Of a DNA stretch of 25,088 nt, positions 1-6,020 are shown piece by piece. The notes below the pieces were generated by a model. The model had not been told where the DNA came from. It made no database searches and saw nothing but the letters and a program-made list of their open reading frames with translations. Both the position numbers and the translations under genes were made by a program. How positions within the stretch are numbered: position 1 is the first letter of the stretch; the number at the start of each line of letters is the position of its first letter. This DNA comes from UBA668 sp039796575 (GTDB lineage Bacteria > Actinomycetota > Acidimicrobiia > Acidimicrobiales > Ilumatobacteraceae): the NCBI GenBank assembly GCA_039796575.1, contig JBDKJP010000067.1, forward strand, positions 1-25,088, written 5' to 3'.

Positions 1-2
1 TC

Positions 3-1127
3 TATTACCTTGGAGGGATCGAGGCGACACGAACAACGGGTGGGGTGTGGTCACAGGTGCGACGCACCTACCCCTACGGTGGGGTCACGGTCGCTTCCCG
101 CACCACCACCACCAGCGGGACTGGGGTGTCGTGGTTGTTGGGTGACCGACAGGGGTCGATCACCACCACCATCACCGCCGGCACCGCGTCGACACGCTGG
201 TACCTGCCGTATGGGGGACGACGCGGACCGGCACCCGGAACGGTGCCGACCACGACCGGGTTCTTGGGTAAGCATGAGGACGGGTCCGGGCTCACCCACC
301 TCGAGCACCGCGACTACGACCCCACCACCGGCGTGTTCATCACCGTCGACCCACTCGTCGCCACCACCGGGGACCCGTACAGCTACGCAGCAGGCAACCC
401 CACCACACTGAGCGACCCCAACGGGCTCGACCCTGGTTGGGCACAAGACCAAGACCCCTGCAACGACGCCGGGTACTACACGTGTGGAACGGTAGAGCAC
501 GGTGGCAAGCGTGGGAAACACACCCCTGTCGGCCCAGGCGAGCGGCAGTGCCAAGAAGCCCCCTGGTCGTCTGGCTGCACGATTGCTATCTCCGGCTCAG
601 ACGGGTCAACGATCGAGATCGCGATTTCCGAGGGCGTATCGGACGACGTGAGAGAGACTCTCACCGGGCCAGACTCACTCTCCGTTGGCACGGTGGGCGC
701 CTGTGGAAACGTCTTCGGCGGCTTTGGCTTCTTCGGCCAAGGCGAGTTGTGCGCTGTGGGTGATTTCGAGGATCTTGCACTCCAGGCAACCGCTGAGGCC
801 GCAGCCGGCGCCGGTATGACCTTCAGCGCTGGCGGCGGTGCCTTGATCTCGAACGCAGACGACTCCGATTCTCTTTTGGGCTGGTCTGCATGCATGGGCG
901 CGTCCGGGGGATTCGGCGGCGGTGTCTCCGGCGAACTCTGCTTCGGCCTGACGTCCGATCTCGCTGGCGCCGAGCCAACCGGCGTGTGGACCTTCTACCT
1001 AGGCGGAAGCTTCGGCGGTGGCGCGGAGGGGCATGTGGGTCTCGCCAGGACCGTGGAGATCGCGAAGGCTGAGGATGCGCTTTGTCACGCGATCGCGGGT
1101 CCAATCGGCGGGCTGCTCTTCTGTTGA
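3..1127 (+). CDS. RHS repeat-associated protein, C-terminal part (5' end outside the window)
   Basis: The frame is open from the first bases of the window, so the GTG at 45 is internal and the gene starts upstream. The visible 374 residues begin with YYLGG, typical of YD/RHS repeats. They continue into an RHS core end at about residues 60-144, with DYDPTTGVFITVDPL followed by YAAGNPTTLSDPNGL. RHS proteins are large secreted or surface proteins whose repeats form a shell around a variable C-terminal effector. After the core, about 230 residues are unique: glycine-rich, with ten cysteines, a GGxFGGG-like stretch and a GPIGGLLFC end. I do not recognise this region. Its position suggests a polymorphic toxin tip, but no catalytic motif is visible, and a structural or adhesive role is possible. 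A small gene follows 13 bases downstream, where immunity genes usually lie. Confidence 0.85.
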   Translation, partial: YYLGGIEATRTTGGVWSQVRRTYPYGGVTVASRTTTTSGTGVSWLLGDRQGSITTTITAGTASTRWYLPYGGRRGPAPGTVPTTTGFLGKHEDGSGLTHLEHRDYDPTTGVFITVDPLVATTGDPYSYAAGNPTTLSDPNGLDPGWAQDQDPCNDAGYYTCGTVEHGGKRGKHTPVGPGERQCQEAPWSSGCTIAISGSDGSTIEIAISEGVSDDVRETLTGPDSLSVGTVGACGNVFGGFGFFGQGELCAVGDFEDLALQATAEAAAGAGMTFSAGGGALISNADDSDSLLGWSACMGASGGFGGGVSGELCFGLTSDLAGAEPTGVWTFYLGGSFGGGAEGHVGLARTVEIAKAEDALCHAIAGPIGGLLFC

Positions 1128-1140
1128 GCGAGGGACATTT

Positions 1141-1485
1141 ATGCGCACTGCAATTGCACTCGGGGACTTCTACGCAAACAGGTTCTTTGCCACGACGACG
1201 GCAACGCCGGACGGCATCCGCGTCCGAATACTGGTTCCTTCCCTGTTTCGAAGAGTTTTTCGAGTCCCGGCAAGCCTCGACATCAACCGTTCGGAGGTTG
1301 TGGGGATCTACCGGTGGGGTCCCCTAGGCCGTCGGGCCCTGATCGTCTCAGCGCTCACGAGCGGCGTACCGCCGGTGTCGCTGTCGGCGGATGTACTCCC
1401 GCTCCTTCACGCCGCGTGCCCCGTCGAGGTCGCCGAGTCGAGTTGGTGTCGAGAGGTGCTGCGAAGCGGCGATAGCACGAGGTGA
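1141..1485 (+). CDS. Small hypothetical protein behind the RHS gene; possible immunity protein
   Basis: This is a 114-residue product. The ATG at 1141 is preceded by GAGGGAC about 5 bases upstream, a good ribosome binding site, and the RHS stop is only 13 bases away, so the two are probably co-transcribed. No signal peptide or convincing membrane segment is seen. The middle (about residues 45-85) has a beta-rich look, with EVVGIYRWGPLGRRALIVSALTS split over two hydrophobic strands. I recognise no family. By position it could protect against the RHS C-terminal region, but that is inference. Codon use is less G/C-biased at its 5' end than in the core genes, which fits accessory DNA. A longer reading of the same frame from 1018 would overlap the RHS gene and is less likely. 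Confidence 0.6.
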   Translation: MRTAIALGDFYANRFFATTTATPDGIRVRILVPSLFRRVFRVPASLDINRSEVVGIYRWGPLGRRALIVSALTSGVPPVSLSADVLPLLHAACPVEVAESSWCREVLRSGDSTR

Positions 1486-1643
1486 CCGAGCCATGGTCCG
1501 CCGTCTTCGTGAGATCGATCGGGTGGTTGTTGAACCATGGCTGCCTTTCGTGAACCAGCCCGGGATCTCCCGCCACATCCCGGACCGCTGCAACCATGAA
1601 CATGCCAGTCGAACGGTGGACCGGCTGCGTCTCACGCAGCACG

Positions 1644-2081
1644 TCAACCACACTCGAGGAAGCCGATGACGCCAACCGGTCGGCAGGTGACCGTTCGGCC
1701 GTCGCGCTCGACGGCGAAGTCGTGCTGGTAGAGGTTGCGCGACTTGTCGATCAACGTCACGAGACTGAACGGCTCCTGCGACTGCAGCACGACATAGTCA
1801 TCCCCGTCGACGACCTGTCCCTCCGCGACGAACACGACGTACAGACCGTTGGTGAGGCCGAGGTACACCACCGAAGGACCCGCTTGGAAGTCGGTGGCGC
1901 ATCCCTCGAAGGCACTCACCGCATCGACGACGAGCTCGACGCAATCGTCTGACGTCGACCGCAGTTCGGCAGTCACCTCGAGCGAGGGCAAAGTGCGCTC
2001 GACCGACTCCTCCCGCTCACACGACGAGGTCGCCACGACGAACATGAAGGCGAACAGCGCGCTCCACCTACGAGCGGTCAT
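1644..2081 (-). CDS. Putative lipoprotein, distant member of the local four-cysteine family
   Basis: The product is 145 residues. The chosen ATG (2081) gives a typical secretion signal: MTARRW, then a hydrophobic stretch ALFAFMFVV, ending in ATSSC. The lipobox is weak (TSSC). An in-frame ATG at 2165 sits 8 bases after a TAAGGT box inside the repeat at 2158-2258. If transcription starts there, the protein gains 28 N-terminal residues, which is long for a signal n-region. The mature part has cysteines at DDC, EGC, TVTC and LECG, and its final third resembles the ends of the proteins at 2243-2710 and 2729-3151 (an aromatic/valine strand, an R..TVxC strand, then ECG). I therefore read it as a remote paralogue. 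Function is unknown; the likely location is the outer face of the cytoplasmic membrane. Confidence 0.65.
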   Translation of the reverse strand: MTARRWSALFAFMFVVATSSCEREESVERTLPSLEVTAELRSTSDDCVELVVDAVSAFEGCATDFQAGPSVVYLGLTNGLYVVFVAEGQVVDGDDYVVLQSQEPFSLVTLIDKSRNLYQHDFAVERDGRTVTCRPVGVIGFLECG

Positions 2082-2157
2082 CGCTGGCCGACCCACTGCG
2101 CCACGTCCGTGGAGCAGAGTCGCAACGCGCTGGCGCGAAGGCGTGAGGCGACGGCAG

Positions 2158-2258
2158 ACCGACATCGACCAGCACCTTACGAGACCGGGTCTCCCCGCAG
2201 GTTGCGGCCACATCGATCGACCGTCGATGCCAGAATTCCCCGGTGACGTTGGGCGCCC
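2158..2258. repeat. 101-base direct repeat, copy A (divergent intergenic cassette)
   Basis: Bases 2158-2258 match 3676-3776 with the same length and about 90 of 101 identical positions. The last 33 bases, starting at GATGCCAGAATTCCCC, are identical. Each copy lies between two divergently oriented genes for small exported proteins. Each contains, on the minus strand, TAAGGT followed 8 bases later by ATG, and on the plus strand the start codon of the rightward gene. The changes cluster in one 9-base patch (about 2217-2226) in the middle. It reads as a duplicated divergent promoter/start region. It could instead be a conserved leftover of a larger duplication. Confidence 0.85.
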
Positions 2259-2710
2259 GGACAGCTCGGATCATCGGCATGTGGTTCGTCCTCCTCATGG
2301 CCGCGTGCAGCGAGTCGTCCGGTCCAACATCCGATTCGAGCGACGGGAACAGCACCGCTGGCGAGGCCGCTTCACCGATCTCCATCGTGAGCAGCACGAA
2401 GAGCGGTACGCCGTGTTACCGCGTCGTCGACACCGACGGCGCGGTCGTGATCGCCGACAACTGCCCGGTCGAGGACGTGTCCGGCGACGTCCGATTCGAG
2501 GCCTTCGAGACCTGGCAACAGCAGGGCGTGACCGTCGTGTTCATCTCCCCCGGGCTCCGGGTCGAGTCGGCCCAGCGTTTCTCCCGAGACGATGCGGTCG
2601 GATGGACGGCGTTCGTCACGGGCCCTGACGGCGTTGCACGCTTCAGCTTGCAGTCAAACGACGACACGTTCACCTGTGCGGTGTCGGTCGCGTCGGTCGA
2701 CTGCTCGTGA
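2243..2710 (+). CDS. Small lipoprotein, paralogue of the 2729-3151 product
   Basis: This is a 155-residue product. The GTG at 2243 gives MTLGARTARIIG followed by WFVLLMAAC, a good lipobox (LMAAC, lipidated Cys about residue 22). An ATG at 2279 is possible but would remove the positive n-region. A Ser/Thr/Gly linker leads to a domain of about 110 residues with four conserved cysteines (PCYRVV, NCPVE, FTCAV, VDCS) and the core GWTAFVTGPDGVARF. The same cysteines and core occur in the convergent gene 2729-3151, so the two are paralogues. I know no named family for it. The start codon lies inside repeat copy A. The two stop codons are only 18 bases apart, tail to tail. Confidence 0.75.
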   Translation: MTLGARTARIIGMWFVLLMAACSESSGPTSDSSDGNSTAGEAASPISIVSSTKSGTPCYRVVDTDGAVVIADNCPVEDVSGDVRFEAFETWQQQGVTVVFISPGLRVESAQRFSRDDAVGWTAFVTGPDGVARFSLQSNDDTFTCAVSVASVDCS

Positions 2711-2728
2711 CCCGAAGAACGAAGGACG

Positions 2729-3151
2729 TCAGCCGCACTCGACTGACGGCGCGGTGACGACGCAGTCGACGGTGCGCTCGCGAGAATCGACACGGAACCG
2801 CGCCGTCCCATCCGCATCGGTCACGAACGCCGTCCACCCGAAGGTCTCGTCACGCGAGAACGTCTGACTCGACGAAACCGCGAGCCCGGGCGAGACGTAG
2901 ACCAACGTGACCGCGCCGTCGCCCCAGCTGGCGCCGGCCACGAACCGCACGTTGCTCGGCACCTCCACGAACGGGCACACCTCGGGAATCACCACGGCGC
3001 CCGACGTCTCCACCACGCTGTAGCAGGGCACGTCGCCACTGAGCGTCGACACGACCGAGATCGACGGCGCGGTGACCGACGAGTCGCTACACCCGCCGAC
3101 AAGCAGCACGCCGACGAGCCCCACCGCCCGCACACCAGGACGCCCTCTCAC
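2729..3151 (-). CDS. Small lipoprotein, paralogue of the 2243-2710 product
   Basis: The product is 140 residues when started at GTG 3151, which gives VRGRPGVRAVGLVGVLLVGGC, a good signal with lipobox LVGGC. Longer in-frame starts (3223, 3310) would run into the upstream lipoprotein gene, so I reject them. The mature domain matches the plus-strand paralogue: PCYSVV, VCPFVEV, GWTAFVTDADGTARF, VDCVV and a final ECG. It lies 34 bases behind the gene 3186-3683 on the same strand and is probably co-transcribed with it from the promoter in repeat copy B. No Shine-Dalgarno-like sequence is obvious, so translation may depend on coupling or a weak site. Function is unknown. Confidence 0.75.
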   Translation of the reverse strand: MRGRPGVRAVGLVGVLLVGGCSDSSVTAPSISVVSTLSGDVPCYSVVETSGAVVIPEVCPFVEVPSNVRFVAGASWGDGAVTLVYVSPGLAVSSSQTFSRDETFGWTAFVTDADGTARFRVDSRERTVDCVVTAPSVECG

Positions 3152-3185
3152 GACGGTGCCAGGGGAAAGTTCTGGCCGCCAGTGC

Positions 3186-3683
3186 TCATGGCGCTGTGGC
3201 CCAAGTGCACCACGACTCGTCATCGAGGGCGCTGCCGCCGCCGAGTTCCGCAACTGCATCCTCGAGCGCCACCGACACCGAGTGCGGGGCCGACGACGCG
3301 GCCGAGTCAATCAATGAGAACTCCACTGCGACCACCGACCGCACCGACGTGTCGACCGGCCCGGTCAACTGATCCACCAGGTCGGCCGGTACCGACGCCA
3401 GACCGACCCCGTTCGAGGGCGGGTCGACCGGCAGGTACTCGGCACGGCCGGCGAGATGGTCATCGAGCGCAGCGACGGTCATGGTCATCCCCACGATCGA
3501 ACCCTCGTAGCCGTCGCCACGGCAGTTCGACACACCGACCAGCAGGGCGCCGTCGGCGTCCGTGCGTAGATGCAACCGGTACGGCTCCTTCTCCTGGCAT
3601 CCGGCGAGCGCCACAAGACCGAGCACGGCCAGCACCGCACCCGCAAGCCGGCCACGACCGATCATCCAGCAACGAACCGACAT
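3186..3683 (-). CDS. Putative lipoprotein
   Basis: The product is 165 residues with a clear lipoprotein signal: MSVRCWMIGRGR, a hydrophobic run, and LVALAGC (lipidated Cys about residue 29). ATG 3683 lies 8 bases after TAAGGT (3697-3692, minus strand), which could be a -10 box giving a leaderless message. AAGGTG could equally act as a ribosome binding site. A second ATG at residue 7 is possible. The mature part has isolated Cys residues (SNCRG, SWCTW) and no motif that I recognise. It begins inside repeat copy B, divergent from 3745-4452, and leads a two-gene unit with 2729-3151. Its sequence is not obviously homologous to the four-cysteine lipoproteins next door. Confidence 0.7.
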   Translation of the reverse strand: MSVRCWMIGRGRLAGAVLAVLGLVALAGCQEKEPYRLHLRTDADGALLVGVSNCRGDGYEGSIVGMTMTVAALDDHLAGRAEYLPVDPPSNGVGLASVPADLVDQLTGPVDTSVRSVVAVEFSLIDSAASSAPHSVSVALEDAVAELGGGSALDDESWCTWATAP

Positions 3684-3776
3684 CGATCAGCACCTTACGG
3701 GACCGGATCTCCCCGCAGGTTGCGACCACATCGAACGCTAAGTGATGCCAGAATTCCCCGGTGACGTTGGGCGCCC
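3676..3776. repeat. 101-base direct repeat, copy B (divergent intergenic cassette)
   Basis: This is the second copy of the element at 2158-2258, in the same orientation and about 1.5 kb away. It supplies the ATG of the leftward lipoprotein (3683) and the GTG/ATG (3742/3745) of the rightward membrane protein. In copy A the rightward gene uses a different start, and a different reading frame, within the same repeat. The two copies are therefore not simply duplicated coding ends; what they share is the control and start region. Confidence 0.85.
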
Positions 3777-4452
3777 CCTGAACGACTTTCTCGACGCTGC
3801 ACGGCCATCGCCGTTCGTCGAATTCATCAGCCGTCGATGGGTGCGCATCACCGCGATCGTCTGGATCGTGCTCACCCTCGGCGCCACCATCGCCTTCCAG
3901 ACCCTCGTCGCACCGACGCTCACCGCCGACCGGTTCGAGCTCTGGCTCGCCGGATCACCCGACCGCGTCGACATCGGAGTCGACCCCGATGCCGACGTCG
4001 TCCACATCACCGGCGGACAGAACGACCTCACCGAGCTGTTCATCGCCGACGACTCGATCCTCGTGCTCGCCGCCGACGTCGACGCCACTACCGACGCCAC
4101 CTGGATCCGAGTTCCCCTCACCGCCCTCGACCCCGCCTTCCAAGCCCTCCAACCCGACCGTCTGGCGGATGCGCTCTCACCAGGACATGTCCGCTGTGTC
4201 GCCGTAGGCGGCGACGCTGCAGTGATCCTGGCGCTCCTGGTGAGTGCGACGAACGAGAACAACGACGGCATCTCGCTCTGTGGCTCAGGTGTCGGCGCCG
4301 CGGCCGAGAAGGGCCAAGACTTCTTCACCACGTCCGACGACGTCACCCCGGGCGAGGTCGCAGCCGTTCCCAGGGCAGGCATCGTCGAACTCGCCGATCT
4401 CGACGACCCCGACGCCACGATCGAACTGCTCGACGGCCTCATCGGAGCGTGA
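3745..4452 (+). CDS. Membrane-anchored hypothetical protein
   Basis: The product is 235 residues from ATG 3745 (GTG 3742 adds one residue). The first ten residues, MPEFPGDVGR, are encoded by the 101-base repeat. A short cytoplasmic segment leads to one membrane helix at about residues 34-55 (RITAIVWIVLTLGATIAFQT). An acidic, Asp-rich outer domain of about 180 residues follows. The exported part contains only two Cys residues (VRCVAV and SLCGSG). No catalytic motif or known family was recognised. Third-position G/C is high and the reading frame is clean, so it is a real gene. A palindromic repeat pair begins 8 bases after the stop and may end transcription. Confidence 0.75.
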   Translation: MPEFPGDVGRPLNDFLDAARPSPFVEFISRRWVRITAIVWIVLTLGATIAFQTLVAPTLTADRFELWLAGSPDRVDIGVDPDADVVHITGGQNDLTELFIADDSILVLAADVDATTDATWIRVPLTALDPAFQALQPDRLADALSPGHVRCVAVGGDAAVILALLVSATNENNDGISLCGSGVGAAAEKGQDFFTTSDDVTPGEVAAVPRAGIVELADLDDPDATIELLDGLIGA

Positions 4453-4460
4453 TCCCGCCG

Positions 4461-4510
4461 TTCTGGGCATGCCCAGAATGACCCCGGGGTGGTTCTGGGC
4501 ATGCCCAGAA
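4461..4510. repeat. Palindromic intergenic repeat, family I, copy 1
   Basis: Two perfect 18-base palindromes, TTCTGGGCATGCCCAGAA, lie at 4461-4478 and 4493-4510. They are separated by a spacer that contains a 10-base palindrome, ACCCCGGGGT (4481-4490). The whole 50-base unit recurs at 5904-5953 with two differences. It lies 8 bases behind a stop codon, so it could form terminator-like hairpins, but no T-run follows. Two equal palindromes also suit a dimeric DNA-binding protein or a REP-like element. Confidence 0.9.
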
Positions 4511-4636
4511 GGGGTGGATCGGGCCGAAGTGTCACCCATGCTGCGCGACATCGCCGGGGCGACCGGGCCGCACCTCCACGGCAGATCGCGCCCGGCAGGT
4601 TGGACGCGTCGGCGGTCGATGGTTGACTGCGCGGGC

Positions 4637-4761
4637 ATGGCTCGCCCTGCACCCCGCCTCCCCGACCCTCGGGTGATGGCGCGGCGCCTCGACGAGCTGA
4701 CCGCCATCGTCGAGCGAGCCGGCTCCCCGTTCTGGATCGCCGGCGACACCCTCGCCGCCCC
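4637..4761 (+). pseudogene. 5' fragment of a frameshifted DUF559-type gene
   Basis: The ATG at 4637 opens a frame encoding MARPAPRLPDPRV and then an N-terminal helix (RRLDELTAIVERAGSP), FWIAGDTLAA. At about 4757-4761, within GCCGCCCCTACGG, the coding signal moves to the next frame, where PYGIDGYTLTHPYTF leads straight into the ORF at 4831-5430. One extra base in the C run would join the two into a protein of about 265 residues. The break is either a true frameshift mutation or a sequencing or assembly error in a short homopolymer. Confidence 0.65.
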
Positions 4762-4830
4762 TACGGCATCGACGGCTACACCCTCACCCACCCGTACACG
4801 TTCGCCGTCCCTCGCAGTCGGGCGCCCCAC

Positions 4831-5430
4831 GTGCACGGCCATCACGTGCAACGGCTGCGCGACGTGTCGCGACTCGACCAGTCCACCGTGCTCGATCTGC
4901 CCGCGCTCTCGGCAACGCGCCTGCTCATCGAGTCGGCCGCCCACAAGGACGCCACGCAACTCACCGTGATGCTCGACAGCCTGCTGCGCGACGGGTTCAC
5001 CAGCGAGGACTTCCTCCACCGTCGCATCGTCGAGCTCCGCCGCAAGGGCCGCCCCGGGCTCGGTCGTCTGCTCGCCGTGCTCGAGGGCGCCGAACGCATC
5101 CGCGGCGGGCACTCCTACCTCGAGCGCGCCTTCCTCGAAGAGGTCGCCCGGATGGGCCTGCCCCGGCCCGAGATGCAACAGGTGCTCGCCCGGCGCGGCG
5201 ACACGCTGGTGCGCGTCGACTGCCGGTTCCCCGGCACCGACATCGTGGTCGAGCTGCTCGGCTACCGCTGGCACCGCACCCAGGAGCAGATGCAGACCGA
5301 CGCCGCCCGCGTCAACGCCCTGCAGTTGTCCGGCTTCGACGTGTACCAGTTCACCTACGACGACGTCACCCTGCGCACCCCGCTGCTCATCGACACGATG
5401 GCCGCCCTCGCCCCCCGCCTGGCGGCCTGA
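4831..5430 (+). CDS. DUF559 / Vsr-like endonuclease-fold protein (3' part of a frameshifted gene)
   Basis: The 199-residue frame starts with GTG 4831, but its coding signal begins upstream at about 4760, so the natural start is probably 4637 (see the 5' fragment). The middle part (residues about 1-85) resembles the helical region of actinobacterial AbiEi-like/DUF559 proteins, with a TRLLIESA-type helix. The C-terminal 90 residues have the DUF559 pattern: RVDCRFPGTDIVVELLG, then YRWH, then DAARVNALQLSGFDVYQFT. This is the PD-(D/E)xK-type fold shared with Vsr repair endonucleases. The Asp of RVD and the Glu of VELLG would be the metal ligands. Such genes are common and solitary in actinobacteria, and their biological role is not settled. 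No antitoxin or abortive-infection partner is next to it. Confidence 0.75.
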   Translation: MHGHHVQRLRDVSRLDQSTVLDLPALSATRLLIESAAHKDATQLTVMLDSLLRDGFTSEDFLHRRIVELRRKGRPGLGRLLAVLEGAERIRGGHSYLERAFLEEVARMGLPRPEMQQVLARRGDTLVRVDCRFPGTDIVVELLGYRWHRTQEQMQTDAARVNALQLSGFDVYQFTYDDVTLRTPLLIDTMAALAPRLAA

Positions 5431-5449
5431 GTGCATCGCGTGAAGCACT
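5429..5449 (+). terminator. Weak hairpin after the DUF559-type gene
   Basis: GAGTGC and GCACTC form a 6-base stem with a 10-base loop, overlapping the stop codon of the gene ending at 5430. No T-run follows. It could slow or end transcription before the next promoter at 5457, but the stem is short. Confidence 0.3.
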
Positions 5450-5456
5450 CGATGAG

Positions 5457-5485
5457 TTGGCAGTGATCGAATTCCGTAATACGAT
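5457..5485 (+). promoter_or_regulatory. Predicted promoter of the truncated toxin / RHH antitoxin unit
   Basis: TTGGCA (5457-5462) and TACGAT (5480-5485) are separated by 17 bases, a near-ideal sigma-70-type spacing. The GTG at 5494 lies 8 bases behind the -10 box, so the message would be leaderless. The intact toxin-like gene at 7766 has the same layout. Confidence 0.55.
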
Positions 5486-5493
5486 TTGGACGT

Positions 5494-5607
5494 GTGGAGT
5501 TTCACCGATCGTCGTTCAAACACGGGATCGACCGAGCAACCATCATCCACGCGATGCCGCTCCGAGCGTCCTTCTCCGCACTCCTCACGGAAGGGGACCT
5601 CCCATGA
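5494..5607 (+). pseudogene. Internally deleted toxin-like gene upstream of an RHH antitoxin
   Basis: This is a 37-codon frame. It begins VEFHRSSFKHGIDRATIIHAM, which parallels the N-terminus of the intact 78-residue protein at 7766-8002 (VEPSARKHGI, then DDDMIHAV). It then passes directly into a short C-terminal end, PLRASFSALLTEGDLP, which parallels the intact protein's end after VIHAM. The roughly 40 central residues, including the strand with FIGPARDG, are missing. Both junction sites in the intact gene encode IHA, so the loss fits a deletion between two short ATCCACGC repeats. The stop overlaps the antitoxin start (ATGA), so the frame may still be translated for coupling. It is too short to be an active toxin. 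Confidence 0.6.
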
Positions 5608-5885
5608 CCGCTCGTAGCGTGCACCGCACTGCGTCCGGCCGCGAACTCACCGATCGCGACGTCGACGCCATTGCAGCCCAGACCGAGGTCGAGACGTTCG
5701 ACGTCGAGGCGCTCCGATCGCGACGCCGAGGCCGACCGCTGATCGGCTCGGCGCCTGCCGAGGTCGTACCCGTGCGGATCGACCCCGAACTCAAGGCCGC
5801 CGTCGATGCCCGAGCCGCAGCCGACGACACGTCCGTCAGCGACGTCATCCGCGAAGCGCTGCGCCACTACCTCGAAACCGCCTGA
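5604..5885 (+). CDS. Ribbon-helix-helix (CopG/Arc-type) antitoxin-like protein
   Basis: The product is 93 residues. ATG 5604 follows GGAAGGGGA by a few bases and overlaps the upstream stop by ATGA, so I prefer it to the longer start at 5457. The N-terminal half is an acidic, flexible region (TDRDVDAIAAQTEVETF) of the kind that wraps a partner toxin. Then come a basic patch, RSRRRGRP, and the RHH fold at about residues 50-93: VVPVRIDPELKAAVDARA (DNA-contacting strand and first helix), then SVSDVIREALRHYLE (second helix). RHH antitoxins bind DNA as dimers and usually repress their own promoter. Here the cognate toxin frame is deleted, so this is likely an orphan antitoxin that may still regulate the promoter at 5457-5485 or counter a related toxin such as 7766-8002. 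Confidence 0.8.
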   Translation: MTARSVHRTASGRELTDRDVDAIAAQTEVETFDVEALRSRRRGRPLIGSAPAEVVPVRIDPELKAAVDARAAADDTSVSDVIREALRHYLETA

Positions 5886-5903
5886 CCGACCCCGTTTCGC
5901 CGC

Positions 5904-5953
5904 TTCTGGGCATGCCCAGAACGACCCCGGGGTGGTTCTGGGCATGCCCAGCA
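5904..5953. repeat. Palindromic intergenic repeat, family I, copy 2
   Basis: Same unit as at 4461-4510: a perfect 18-base palindrome at 5904-5921, the 10-base palindrome ACCCCGGGGT at 5924-5933, and a second 18-mer (5936-5953) with one substitution that breaks a terminal pair (CCCAGCA instead of CCCAGAA). It lies 18 bases after the antitoxin stop and about 55 bases before the promoter of the ABC operon, again downstream of an accessory gene. Confidence 0.9.
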
Positions 5954-6020
5954 GCACGGGAACGAGCCCGCGACCGAACCGCGAGCCGGGGTGGGGACAC
6001 CAGGCTCTAGAGTGCCGCCC

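Noticed and set aside
1348..1675. Minus-strand frames (ends with GVKEREYIRRQRHRRYAARER-like Arg-rich tail) overlapping 1141-1643
   Set aside because: Basic and low in normal codon bias. It has no recognisable transposase or integrase motif and opposes a better-supported plus-strand gene. The 158 bases at 1486-1643 are left without a feature.
1849..2628. A 259-residue plus-strand frame that includes the repeat-encoded MPEFPGDVGRP start
   Set aside because: It runs over the antisense of the lipoprotein 1644-2081 and out of frame with the lipoprotein 2243-2710, whose lipobox and paralogue are clear.
4461..4510. CRISPR-like reading of the repeated 18-base palindromes
   Set aside because: Only two units per site with a 14-base spacer that is itself repeated and palindromic. 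No cas genes are present.
5457..5603. The longer start of the RHH antitoxin frame at 5457
   Set aside because: That start codon overlaps the predicted -35 box. The extension has no family similarity, and ATG 5604 has a good ribosome binding site and the ATGA overlap.
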